A DNA stretch of 64,000 bases from NCBI RefSeq assembly GCF_050433385.1, contig NZ_JBNPXI010000002.1, positions 1 through 64,000 on the forward strand, in the 5' to 3' direction. Of this stretch, positions 55,838 through 63,689 are shown one piece after another (the stretch's first letter is position 1; every line of letters begins with the position of its first letter). The position numbers were made by a program, and so were the translations under genes. This stretch comes from Brassicibacter mesophilus. GTDB taxonomy: Bacteria > Bacillota > Clostridia > Tissierellales > Proteiniboraceae. Below the pieces are notes generated by a model. That model searched no databases. It worked only from the letters and a program-made list of their open reading frames with translations, and had not been told where the DNA came from.

Positions 55838-57072
55838 AAATGAACTTGTCAGTAGACGGAAAGGATTTTAAGAGTCAAGTTAAAGATCTAAGAAAAAAAC
55901 TGAATGAATGCCAAATGAATGGAATTTTGTATGATGGTTTTGAAGAACAATTAGACAAACTTTTAAAAGTAGAAGAAGAGTTATTGACTGATTTAATTCC
56001 ATATTATCGAGTTTATGCAAATGATATTAAGAAGACTTCAATGAGGATAAATCCCATAAAACAATTAGGAACTTTTAGTTTTGATAGTTTTTTACAAACT
56101 ACATTGAGGATTAATAAAAATCTTTTTATTACAAGTAGTATAGATAGAAAAGTTCAATTTTTTTATATAGATATTCCAGATGATTTTTCTGATCATAATC
56201 AAATTGAAGGAGAGTGGAGTCCTCCTATTAAAGAAATAAAAGAGACAATTTTGTTTATATATAAATTAAATGATAAAGAAATTTTGCTTTGTGGGGTCAG
56301 AGGAGGATACTACCTGCTTTCAACCAATAATTTTGATAAACTGCCTAATGCTAATGGACAGATTAAAGTTAAAAGGATTCAGACAGATCATGATTTTAAT
56401 GGATTTGGAAGGTGTTTAGCAATTAATGATGGTTTATTTGTAATGGAAAATGGAGATGAAAAGCTAAATTTATGTGAAATAATAAAACAAAAAGATGAAT
56501 ACCATTTGGTTTTTCATAGAGATATATATTGCACTATTCTAAATTGGACTGCATTGGAAAAAATAAATGACGATTATTTTGTAGTTGGAACGAAGACGGG
56601 ACAATTATATTTTATCAAATATGAGAAGAGACAATTTACTATTGCAGAAAAAATTGATTTTTTAAATGATGAAATAAGGGGAATTAGATGCTTAGAGGGT
56701 GAAAATGGTAATAAAAATTCTCTTATGGTGATAGGAAATAAAGGGAATCTTAAGATAATTTTTTTAGATGAAAATTCAAAAACCATAAAAATAGAATTGA
56801 ATAATTTAAAAGGTAATTTGTTTGATGTTCAGTCTAAAAAAGGAACAGCTGTAGTTTTAAGTGAAGATGGAATCATATACTTACTTGAAGAGAATTTTGG
56901 GAATTGGTATCTAAATGAAGAGGCGGCGATAAAAGATATCTTTTTTACTAATGTCCTTAAATTAGATATTTCAAAATATTTACTCATGGATATAGAAGGT
57001 AAATTAAATCTGTTAGACATTGATCGAATTGATACACCAAAAGACTTGTGGGATCTGCCACTGTATCACTAG
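55834..57072 (+). CDS. Beta-propeller-like protein with N-terminal coiled coil (412 aa)
   Basis: Residues 1-50 are a charged coiled coil. From about 75 on, short repeats of four-strand type are visible: LFITSSIDRKVQFF, ILLCGVRGGYYLL, YFVVGTKTGQLYFI, LMVIGNKGNLKII, TAVVLSEDGIIYLLE and YLLMDIEGKLNLL, the rhythm of a WD40-like propeller of five to seven blades, with no enzymatic motif. The start overlaps the ATPase stop; six bases separate its stop from the VWA gene, so the three are coupled. Probably a sensor or scaffold. Confidence 0.7.
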   Translation: MKMNLSVDGKDFKSQVKDLRKKLNECQMNGILYDGFEEQLDKLLKVEEELLTDLIPYYRVYANDIKKTSMRINPIKQLGTFSFDSFLQTTLRINKNLFITSSIDRKVQFFYIDIPDDFSDHNQIEGEWSPPIKEIKETILFIYKLNDKEILLCGVRGGYYLLSTNNFDKLPNANGQIKVKRIQTDHDFNGFGRCLAINDGLFVMENGDEKLNLCEIIKQKDEYHLVFHRDIYCTILNWTALEKINDDYFVVGTKTGQLYFIKYEKRQFTIAEKIDFLNDEIRGIRCLEGENGNKNSLMVIGNKGNLKIIFLDENSKTIKIELNNLKGNLFDVQSKKGTAVVLSEDGIIYLLEENFGNWYLNEEAAIKDIFFTNVLKLDISKYLLMDIEGKLNLLDIDRIDTPKDLWDLPLYH

Positions 57073-57078
57073 GAGGGG

Positions 57079-59034
57079 ATGAGTATATTTGACTTTGATG
57101 AACAAACTCTAATTGAAGAGTCTAAAAAACATTGTGATGAATTTTTGCAAAAAGAACAACGCTCATTAGCCACATTTACAGGAGATTCTAGTTTAATGTA
57201 TATTCCTAATTCAAAACTACAAAGATTTCTATTAGATCCTTCCAAAGGAGTATTGTACTTGCCATTAGAAAGTTTTTTGGACGGAAAATTAGATGAAAAT
57301 CAAATTATGTGGCATATCTACTATGAACTAGCCTTATACTCTGATTGGAAGAAGCAAACTAAAAAATATCTGAGTAGAAAAAAAGATTGGCAGAAAGAAA
57401 TTGATCGGATGACAAGTTATATTCTAGCTAGAATAAAAAAAGAAGGACTGGAAAATGATCCTGCATATCAGCCTAAAATTATTTCGAATTATGTAAGAAA
57501 AGAAATCCTTGATTTGCTACATATATTGGATAAGCAGACATCATTTCTGAGAGTTTTGCAAATGTGTCCTATATACAGGGATGAAGAAAATTTTGAAAAA
57601 ATTGTTTCATATATGAAACAAAGAGGCAAGACCGCGGAGTCGATTTCTCAACTACCTAGACATAAAGCTTTTGCAAATAGTTTCTTAATTATTGAATTAT
57701 ATAAAAAAGTGCCTATAATAGAAGAATGCATGGAAAATCCCTTTGATAAGAAAATTTTCAAGCAGCCTTTTTTTGACTTTATTCATTATCAATTAGTTAG
57801 ACAGATAAATAATGATGAAGGAATTATAGAAAGAGATTCATTTACTCGTTCTTTTATTTTTCCAGTTTTTAATGAATTATGGAAAGAAGAAATTGATGAA
57901 ATGTTATTTTATAAATCAAAAGAACAGAAAGAAGAGCAAGTCAAAAGAAGTGAAAATCCTTTTGAACAATCTAAAGCAGATGAGATACCAGATTCATTGG
58001 AATCTACACAAGAAGAGGTAGAAAAAATTCTAGAAGAAATGCTAGATCATCAAGACCAAATAAGTACGAGTGTACAAAATATTATGCAAGGTAAGGTAGA
58101 TTTAGAGCCTTATGGGATTAGCCAAACAGATCAACAATTCTTTCAATATTATTCAAATAAAATGAAATCAGAAAGAGAACAAATGCGTCAATTCTGGAAG
58201 AGGTTGATAGGAGATGCGAATAAAGAAGTAAGTGTAAAAAAAGATAGTCAAATAAAGGGAAAATTAGATATAGATAGCCTTATTAAATTTTATCCAGATT
58301 TTGTAGAAGCCGAAAAAAAGGGGAATTATAAAAATCTCCCTATTTTTAATAGATACTTACTAGAGACTCAAACAGATATATTGCCTGAAAGAATAGAGAT
58401 TTCTTTTGTGATAGACAATTCAGGATCAATGAATGCGTCCAAAATTGAAGCAGCAAGAAAAGCTTTGGCAGTGACCTTGCTGTCAATAGATGATTTTAAT
58501 CGATATCTGAAAAGCAATGCAGAACAATTAAATCAAAAAATAGAAGTCCTAACCGAAACTTGGTTTTTTGGCAATAAATATTATAATGTTAAAGAATTTA
58601 ATGATAAGAATGTGAAGGAAAAAAGCGATATAATTCGCTCAATCGTAAAGCTAGATGCAACAGATGGAGCAACTGACGATGCAAGTTGCCTTAGAGAAAT
58701 ATCCGATAGAATTACGCCAATACAGGAAAACGAACTCAAAAAAGGAATACAAATAAAGATAGTCTTCGAAATTACAGACGGTGCATCAAGTTTTCCAGGA
58801 TTGGCAAAAGAAGTTGTACAAGAATTATTATCTAAAAATGTTGAAATCTATGCATTCCAAATAGGAAAAAATAGCGAAGCAGATGAAAAAATCTTTAACT
58901 TCGTATGGAATGAAGGATATAAGCAACCACGCGGAGTAATGATTGGTGAACAAGTAGAAAAACTACCACAAGAACTGTTAAAAGAAGTAGGAAAAAATAT
59001 GCAGTCTATTTTTAATAAAGGATTAGTACATTGA
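57079..59034 (+). CDS. VWA-domain protein (651 aa)
   Basis: GAGGGG before ATG. Residues 1-270 are helical, with a WHIYYELALYSDW segment at the place where metallopeptidase-like VWA partners have a HExxH-type helix (here degenerate). An acidic linker (about 285-335) follows. The C-terminal VWA domain starts near 435: MIDAS DNSGSM (Asp446, Ser448, Ser450), a Thr/Asp loop DATDGATDD near 526, and EITDGASS (Asp567). Typical partner of MoxR ATPases. The operon ends here. Confidence 0.85.
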   Translation: MSIFDFDEQTLIEESKKHCDEFLQKEQRSLATFTGDSSLMYIPNSKLQRFLLDPSKGVLYLPLESFLDGKLDENQIMWHIYYELALYSDWKKQTKKYLSRKKDWQKEIDRMTSYILARIKKEGLENDPAYQPKIISNYVRKEILDLLHILDKQTSFLRVLQMCPIYRDEENFEKIVSYMKQRGKTAESISQLPRHKAFANSFLIIELYKKVPIIEECMENPFDKKIFKQPFFDFIHYQLVRQINNDEGIIERDSFTRSFIFPVFNELWKEEIDEMLFYKSKEQKEEQVKRSENPFEQSKADEIPDSLESTQEEVEKILEEMLDHQDQISTSVQNIMQGKVDLEPYGISQTDQQFFQYYSNKMKSEREQMRQFWKRLIGDANKEVSVKKDSQIKGKLDIDSLIKFYPDFVEAEKKGNYKNLPIFNRYLLETQTDILPERIEISFVIDNSGSMNASKIEAARKALAVTLLSIDDFNRYLKSNAEQLNQKIEVLTETWFFGNKYYNVKEFNDKNVKEKSDIIRSIVKLDATDGATDDASCLREISDRITPIQENELKKGIQIKIVFEITDGASSFPGLAKEVVQELLSKNVEIYAFQIGKNSEADEKIFNFVWNEGYKQPRGVMIGEQVEKLPQELLKEVGKNMQSIFNKGLVH

Positions 59035-59154
59035 AATGATATGTCAAAACAATTTTTGGTTATGTAAATAATTTTGGGAAATCCCATTTTTAAAATAATA
59101 ACTGGTTAGTATAAAAAAACTTGGATCTAGAGTAGTTGTCCACTTAAAGTGGAA

Positions 59155-59480
59155 TATAGGACTAAAACTACATTTGGCAGTGAAACATAAAATATAACAA
59201 CCAGGGTCGGCTACTCCAAAGGGATAATACATTTCACAACCATTCGACCAGAATCTTTATTTTAGGATGTTCGAGCACCTCCATATTTCTGACTAACATT
59301 AACTTAGTTCATTTAGCAAGATCAGTAAAATATACACTTGCCTTTGGATTTTCTTTAAACTGTGCCACTCTTTTGCTTGAAGTATTTTTACTAAACCAAA
59401 TTTTATTAAGACCTTAAGTTTCAATTTTTATCATAGCCTTAATGTTTGGAAATCCATATTCTTCATTTTTAATTGTTTTA
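59155..59480 (-). pseudogene. Decayed copy of the pyridoxamine-phosphate-oxidase-like gene
   Basis: It is clearly similar to 62268-62560 on the minus strand (the same TAATACATTTCACAACCAT segment and many others), with indels and stops. It fills the gap behind the VWA gene. Confidence 0.75.
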
Positions 59481-59633
59481 AATTATTGTTAAAGAAATAT
59501 TGGTTGAAACTAAAACCAAGGTTTTATTGATATAGGTTGGATAATGTGTTAAAATTTATATGTTTAGCGCTAATAATAGCACAAGTGAGTCCTTTTGGTT
59601 GTGCTGGGCCTATATACTTAACCATAATAAATT

Positions 59634-59682
59634 AAAGGAGGGCTGAAAGCTTATGCTTAATCCTATCGTTATCGTTGCATAG
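59634..59682 (+). CDS. Leader peptide 1 (MLNPIVIVA)
   Basis: AAAGGAGGG (59634-59642), then ATG 59653-59655 and nine codons to TAG 59680-59682. The stop lies inside a conserved hairpin. The same arrangement is found at 61072-61110. Confidence 0.6.
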
Positions 59683-59766
59683 CAAAGGCTATTGCAACAA
59701 ACAAAATTTAATTAATAAAACTAGCCTTTGCTATTCCTAATAAGAGTATTATTTTAGGAGGGCAAA
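59677..59766 (+). promoter_or_regulatory. Translation-attenuator-like leader 1
   Basis: Segment GCATAGC-AAAG-GCTATTGC (59677-59696) forms a small hairpin. TAGCCTTTGCTAT (59722-59734) is fully complementary to ATAGCAAAGGCTA inside it, an alternative pairing. Farther on CCTAATAA (59736-59743) pairs with TTATTTTAGG (59749-59758), which would cover the Shine-Dalgarno of the next gene. This is the logic of leader-peptide-controlled attenuators. Confidence 0.65.
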
Positions 59767-60045
59767 ATGAGCTATAAAAAAGCAAATGAAATCTTCCCTA
59801 CTGAATTACTTGAATTAGTGCAGTTATATGTAGATGGAGAATACATTTACATTCCAAGAAAATCGAGTAATAAAAAAGAATGGGGAACCGAAACTACTAC
59901 TCGTAACGAGTTAAGAATTAGAAACAGGCAAATTTACCAAGATTACCAACGTGGATGCGATTTGGAATATTTGTCTCAGAAATATTATTTGTCTTTGAAA
60001 AGTATTCAAAGAATTATATTACAAGGTAAAAAGAAGCAAGATTGA
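59767..60045 (+). CDS. CD3324-family protein, Mor-like HTH (92 aa)
   Basis: Start ATG behind AGGAGGG, which the leader may cover. Begins MSYKKANEIFPTELLELVQ and has the YVDGEYIYIPRK and LEYLSQKYYLSLKSIQRI segments, the latter a helix-turn-helix like that of Mor activators. Family function unknown. Followed by a strong terminator. Confidence 0.8.
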   Translation: MSYKKANEIFPTELLELVQLYVDGEYIYIPRKSSNKKEWGTETTTRNELRIRNRQIYQDYQRGCDLEYLSQKYYLSLKSIQRIILQGKKKQD

Positions 60046-60046
60046 G

Positions 60047-60091
60047 ATGAGCCGGTATAGTTTTTATGACTATATTGGCTCATTTTCTTTT
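60047..60091 (+). terminator. Intrinsic terminator
   Basis: ATGAGCCGGTATAG/CTATATTGGCTCAT stem followed by TTTTCTTTT. Confidence 0.85.
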
Positions 60092-60180
60092 ACCAAATAT
60101 GTTTAAGGTAGAACCTTTTTCTAGTGAATGCTATTATAAAAGTGGTTATTTTATTGTGATATAGAAAAAGGAGGATAAGT

Positions 60181-60630
60181 ATGGACGGTTATAAGGAATG
60201 GGCTCAAAATTTCAGCATGGAATGGCTTAGTGAATTATTGAATAGCGTTGAAAAGAATTGCTCTCAAGAAAAATGTGCATTGCTTTTAGATCGATGTGGT
60301 GCATGTCATTATAAATCAATGGAGGACATGCTAGAAAAATATGTTGGAGATTTGCAAGGATTCATTAATTTCATGGCAAAAGAACATGGACAAATTATTA
60401 CATATGATGAGACTAATAATATAATTCTTGTTGACGAGAACAAAAACTATTGCGTATGTCCAATAACACAATGCATGAATGGTAAAAAAGTGTCTCCAGT
60501 TCTTTGTCATTGTTCCGCAAGTATGACACAAAAAATGATTTCAAAGATTACTGGTAAGGAAGCAAAAAGTCGGGTTGTCACTTCTATTTTAAGAGGAGAT
60601 AAATCCTGTGTGTATGAGATTAAACTCTAA
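60181..60630 (+). CDS. Cysteine-rich protein, unknown (149 aa)
   Basis: AAAGGAGG before ATG. Cys/His pattern: CSQEKCALL, DRCGACHYKS, NYCVCPITQCMNG, LCHCSASM. The C-terminal half (MISKITGKEAKSRVVTSIL, then GDKSCVYEI) resembles the end of the 4-vinyl-reductase/heme-NO-type small domains and of similar clostridial DUFs. Probably binds metal or a cofactor. Alternative: DUF6144-type. Confidence 0.55.
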   Translation: MDGYKEWAQNFSMEWLSELLNSVEKNCSQEKCALLLDRCGACHYKSMEDMLEKYVGDLQGFINFMAKEHGQIITYDETNNIILVDENKNYCVCPITQCMNGKKVSPVLCHCSASMTQKMISKITGKEAKSRVVTSILRGDKSCVYEIKL

Positions 60631-60993
60631 TAAAGAAAAGGAGCATTATTCCAGCACTGCATCAGAAATATGATATCAAGTCTACACAAGACATTCGAGA
60701 TGTTTTGAAATACCTTTTAAGTGATACTATTATCATTTTATGGTGTTACTCAGAATCGTACAATAAGTAACAGAGACTTTCTTTAAAGATGTTGATATGA
60801 CTGGTTTTAAGGGAGATAATAGTATTCTAAATTGTATCATGTCCTAAAAAAATACAATACTGTATAAAGATGCACTGTATGCTATTGTAAGAATAACTAG
60901 GAATGAGAAACTGGCAATAGAGGAAGTGAGAGGAGATTATTAAAATATAACATCAAATGATATAGAAATATTGAATAGTACGTGGAATTCTGG
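60631..60993. other. Gene-free stretch with transposase relics
   Basis: At about 60648-60717 the frame IPALHQKYDIKSTQDIRDVL resembles the N-terminus of IS256-type transposases. Other pieces (LYKDALYAIVRIT) cannot be placed. No intact gene. Confidence 0.4.
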
Positions 60994-61029
60994 CCTCATT
61001 TTTATTTATGAAATAAGAATGAGGTTTTA
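60994..61029 (+). terminator. Terminator-like hairpin before leader 2
   Basis: CCTCATTTTTATTT/AATAAGAATGAGG with TTTTAT behind it. Confidence 0.65.
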
Positions 61030-61071
61030 TGTAGTATATAGAGCTGTTAAAATATATATAGAAAAAAGATT

Positions 61072-61110
61072 GGAGGAATTTTTATGACAATAGATATTTT
61101 TAATGCATAG
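61072..61110 (+). CDS. Leader peptide 2 (MTIDIFNA)
   Basis: GGAGG (61072-61076), ATG 61084, eight codons, stop TAG 61108-61110. The last codon (GCA), the stop and the following hairpin are shared with leader 1 although the peptide differs. Confidence 0.6.
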   Translation, partial: GGIFMTIDIFNA

Positions 61111-61190
61111 CAGAGGCTATTGCATTAATTGTAAAAAGTTTGATGGAATAGCCTTTGCAAGTCCTAAAAAATAAATAACTAGGAGGAGCA
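61105..61190 (+). promoter_or_regulatory. Translation-attenuator-like leader 2
   Basis: GCATAGC-AGAG-GCTATTGC (61105-61123) and TAGCCTTTGC (61149-61158) can pair alternatively (with one G-U in place of A-U). TCCTA (61162-61166) can cover TAGGA of the Shine-Dalgarno (61180-61184). Same design as leader 1. Confidence 0.65.
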
Positions 61191-61192
61191 AA

Positions 61193-61810
61193 ATGAGCTA
61201 TTTAAAAAAATATCAATGGGAATTAATCCCTGATAGTTTACCAATAGTAAAGAGAAGTTGTCCTAAATGTAATGAAAAAACGAACTATATAAATAGTGAA
61301 AAATTTAGAATAAATGCAAATAAAAATAACATTGATATTTGGTTAATTTATAAATGTGAGAAATGTAAATCAACTTGGAATATGACGATATATGAAAGAA
61401 TAAAGCCTTGTAATATTAGTAAACATGAGTATGATAGATTTCTTTCCAATGACAGAGAATTAGCCAGAGAATATGCCTTTAATTTAGGCATATATAGTAA
61501 GAATAAAGCTGAAGTTATTCTAGAACATATAAACTATACATTAGTTCAAAGAAAATTAGAAACATACTATATAAGAGAAAATGAATTTGTTATTGAACTT
61601 GTTTGCAAGTATCCAATAGAATTGAGAGTCGATAAGCTTTTAAGTGATATACTTGGAATTTCAAGGAGCAAAATAAAAAGTATGCATAAAAAAGGAGTAG
61701 TATTTATTGAAGATGATAAAAATTCATTAAATATAAAAGCAAGGGATGGAATGGAGATACATGTTTTAAAGACAATAGATAGTATTGAAGTTTTAGAGGC
61801 TATAATATGA
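61193..61810 (+). CDS. DUF1062 protein: zinc ribbon plus S4-like RNA-binding domain (205 aa)
   Basis: ATG behind AGGAGGAG. Two CxxC pairs (Cys23/26, Cys55/58) form a zinc ribbon. The C-terminal part (about residues 143-195: ELRVDKLLSDILGISRSKIKSM, KKGVVFIEDD, ARDGMEIHVL) has the S4 RNA-binding pattern seen in Hsp15 and ribosomal S4. The combination suggests a ribosome- or RNA-linked role, which agrees with its attenuator-like leader. Function not established. Confidence 0.75.
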   Translation: MSYLKKYQWELIPDSLPIVKRSCPKCNEKTNYINSEKFRINANKNNIDIWLIYKCEKCKSTWNMTIYERIKPCNISKHEYDRFLSNDRELAREYAFNLGIYSKNKAEVILEHINYTLVQRKLETYYIRENEFVIELVCKYPIELRVDKLLSDILGISRSKIKSMHKKGVVFIEDDKNSLNIKARDGMEIHVLKTIDSIEVLEAII

Positions 61811-61821
61811 GCCTCTTTTTT
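61796..61821 (+). terminator. Intrinsic terminator of the DUF1062 gene
   Basis: GAGGC/GCCTC stem overlapping the stop, then seven T residues. Confidence 0.75.
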
Positions 61822-61832
61822 CTTGTACAACG

Positions 61833-61861
61833 AAAACCCCCTGGTTCTACCTGGGGGTTTC
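61833..61861. terminator. Bidirectional terminator
   Basis: AAACCCCCTGG/CCTGGGGGTTT hairpin with A- and T-rich flanks. Confidence 0.7.
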
Positions 61862-61862
61862 A

Positions 61863-62219
61863 AAAAGCTTTAGCTATGAGTTGAAAAAGCAACCTTATCC
61901 TGCTATGTCATCATTTTTTCCAGAGGGTACACAAGCATTGGAAGAAATTTGTTGTTTCATAAAAAATGAGCACATCAACGATTTAAATTGAAAATATATC
62001 AAAAACCGCCAATATAACGATAAGATGAACTGTACCATAAAGGATGTAAACTTCCTCATGAAGTATTAGTATGATTAATATTTAACGGGAATAAGGTCTA
62101 AAAATAGTAGCTATCCGATTGCACCTGAGGCTACTATTCATTATATTTTTTCTATAAACAGCACTAATTAAGTACATATAATTGAAACGAGAGGTAGCGA
62201 AAAAATATTGGATAAAATA
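61863..62219. other. Intergenic region with a fragment and a hairpin
   Basis: An open C-terminal fragment (FFPEGTQALEEICCFIKN, stop near 61989) of unknown origin, and an AATAGTAGC/GCTACTATT hairpin at 62103-62138 followed by T residues. Confidence 0.4.
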
Positions 62220-62639
62220 CTAGATTTCAAAGGTTGTATTAGACAAAGATTCATAATAATTTCCCCATTTAGCAGTGAAACATAAAATGCAATAATCAGG
62301 GTCGGTTACTCCAAGAGGATAATACATTTCACAACCATCCGACCAGAATCTTTGTTTTATTTCAGGATATTCTAGCACCTCCATATTTCCAACCAGCATT
62401 AACCCAGTCCATTTATCGAAATCAGTAAAATATACACTTGCCTTTGGATTTACTCTAAATTGTGCCACTCTTTTGCTTGAAGTATTTGTACTAAACCAAA
62501 TTTTATTAATACCTTCAGTTTCGATTTTTATCATAGCCTTAATATTTGGAAATCCATCTTCTCCATTTGATCCTACCATAGCAAATTTACAACTATTCAT
62601 TAGATCTAATGACTTATTTATAATATTTTCGTTATTCAA
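62220..62639 (-). CDS. Pyridoxamine 5'-phosphate oxidase-family protein (139 aa)
   Basis: TTG start (62639) behind AGGAGG. The split-barrel flavin fold: FAMVGSNGEDGFPNIKAM at the start, IWFSTNTSSKRVAQ, ASVYFTDFDKWTGLMLVG, and a C-terminal GVTDPDYCILCFTAKWG. Such small proteins bind FMN or a related cofactor and reduce or oxidise small molecules. A dead copy lies at 59155-59480. Confidence 0.85.
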   Translation of the reverse strand: MNNENIINKSLDLMNSCKFAMVGSNGEDGFPNIKAMIKIETEGINKIWFSTNTSSKRVAQFRVNPKASVYFTDFDKWTGLMLVGNMEVLEYPEIKQRFWSDGCEMYYPLGVTDPDYCILCFTAKWGNYYESLSNTTFEI

Positions 62640-62691
62640 TTTAATTTCCTCCTATTTTAAAAAAATTTCTAATATCAGGTATTTAAAGCAT

Positions 62692-63012
62692 TTATTTCTT
62701 AATTTTGTATACATAATGATAAAAGTTTGATTTTAATTCATCAATTAATTGGTTACTGAATAAAGTATCGTTTATGTATTTATTACAAACTAAATACAAG
62801 TTTTTTCTCTGATACCAATCTAGTATATATTCAGGGTTATTTTTATCAAAAACTCTTTTATATTTGTTACCTTCAATAACAAATACATTCTGCTTAGAAG
62901 AAAAAGATATTATTTTTTAAAATTTTTCAAAGGAGGCATCAATACTTTCCCTAAATAGTTCCATGGTATGTGAGTCAGCAGAAAAAAACCTTAAAATATT
63001 TTCAACTTTCAT
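62692..63012 (-). pseudogene. Small protein gene with one internal stop
   Basis: From ATG 63012 (codons for KVENILRFFSADSHTMELF) the frame is open to 62692 except for one TAA after ASFEKF. The rest reads FVIEGNKYKRVF, ILDWYQRKNLYLVC and ends in KIKK. Family unknown; just behind marR in the same direction. Confidence 0.55.
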
Positions 63013-63023
63013 TGAGCATATGA

Positions 63024-63482
63024 TTATTCGTCTTTCTTAAAATTATCTTCGGATTGAGAAATATTTTGATAAATTCGTTCAAGATAAGCTTCAAACGTAT
63101 CAATCTCATCTTCAGTAAATCCTTTATAAAATAAATCTAGCATATCCTTAGAAACTTTTTTATAAGCATCTTTAAGTTTTTCATTTTTAGATATAAGCTT
63201 TACTATTGTCTTACGACGATCATCTGTAGAGGGAATTCGCTGTATATGACCTGAAGTTTCAAGTCTTTCGAGCATGCGAGTAAGAGTTGACTTTTCTAGT
63301 GATGTTTTTTTTGATAATTCTTGGATTGAAATTCCATCATTTTGCCATAGCACAAAGATTATTCTACCTTGTGCTGAATTTATTTCGTTAAGATCATGGT
63401 CTTTAAGCTTTTTAGTGAAAATACGCCCTGCCAATTGATGTATTTTAGAAACTAAAAAGCCACCTTGTCTCCTTTGTATCAT
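63024..63482 (-). CDS. MarR-family regulator (152 aa)
   Basis: GGAGG before the ATG at 63482. Winged HTH at about residues 50-95: ISIQELSKKTSLEKSTLTRMLERLETSGHI, then the wing STDDRRKTIVKL. It probably controls itself and the two genes behind it; a palindrome lies in the promoter region. Ligand unknown. Confidence 0.88.
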   Translation of the reverse strand: MIQRRQGGFLVSKIHQLAGRIFTKKLKDHDLNEINSAQGRIIFVLWQNDGISIQELSKKTSLEKSTLTRMLERLETSGHIQRIPSTDDRRKTIVKLISKNEKLKDAYKKVSKDMLDLFYKGFTEDEIDTFEAYLERIYQNISQSEDNFKKDE

Positions 63483-63525
63483 AAATCCTCCTTTATTGAT
63501 TTAAATATACTAAACACTTAGAATG

Positions 63526-63539
63526 GTTGTATATACAAC
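63526..63539. promoter_or_regulatory. Likely MarR operator
   Basis: The 14-bp perfect palindrome GTTGTATATACAAC, 44 bases before the marR start. Confidence 0.6.
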
Positions 63540-63689
63540 TAATTATTTATCTCAATTATATGTGTGCATGCAGTTAATGTCAATAGTATTGTGTGAATCA
63601 GTTCTTATAATTGTTTGTAGAGTATAGATAGAATAAAATAAGGATTTAGCTTAATATTAAATGTCACAAGGGGGCAGGTACCTTGTCCC

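Noticed and set aside
61567..61863. 98-codon minus-strand open frame opposite the DUF1062 gene
   Set aside because: Antisense shadow of a clear gene and it starts inside the terminator.
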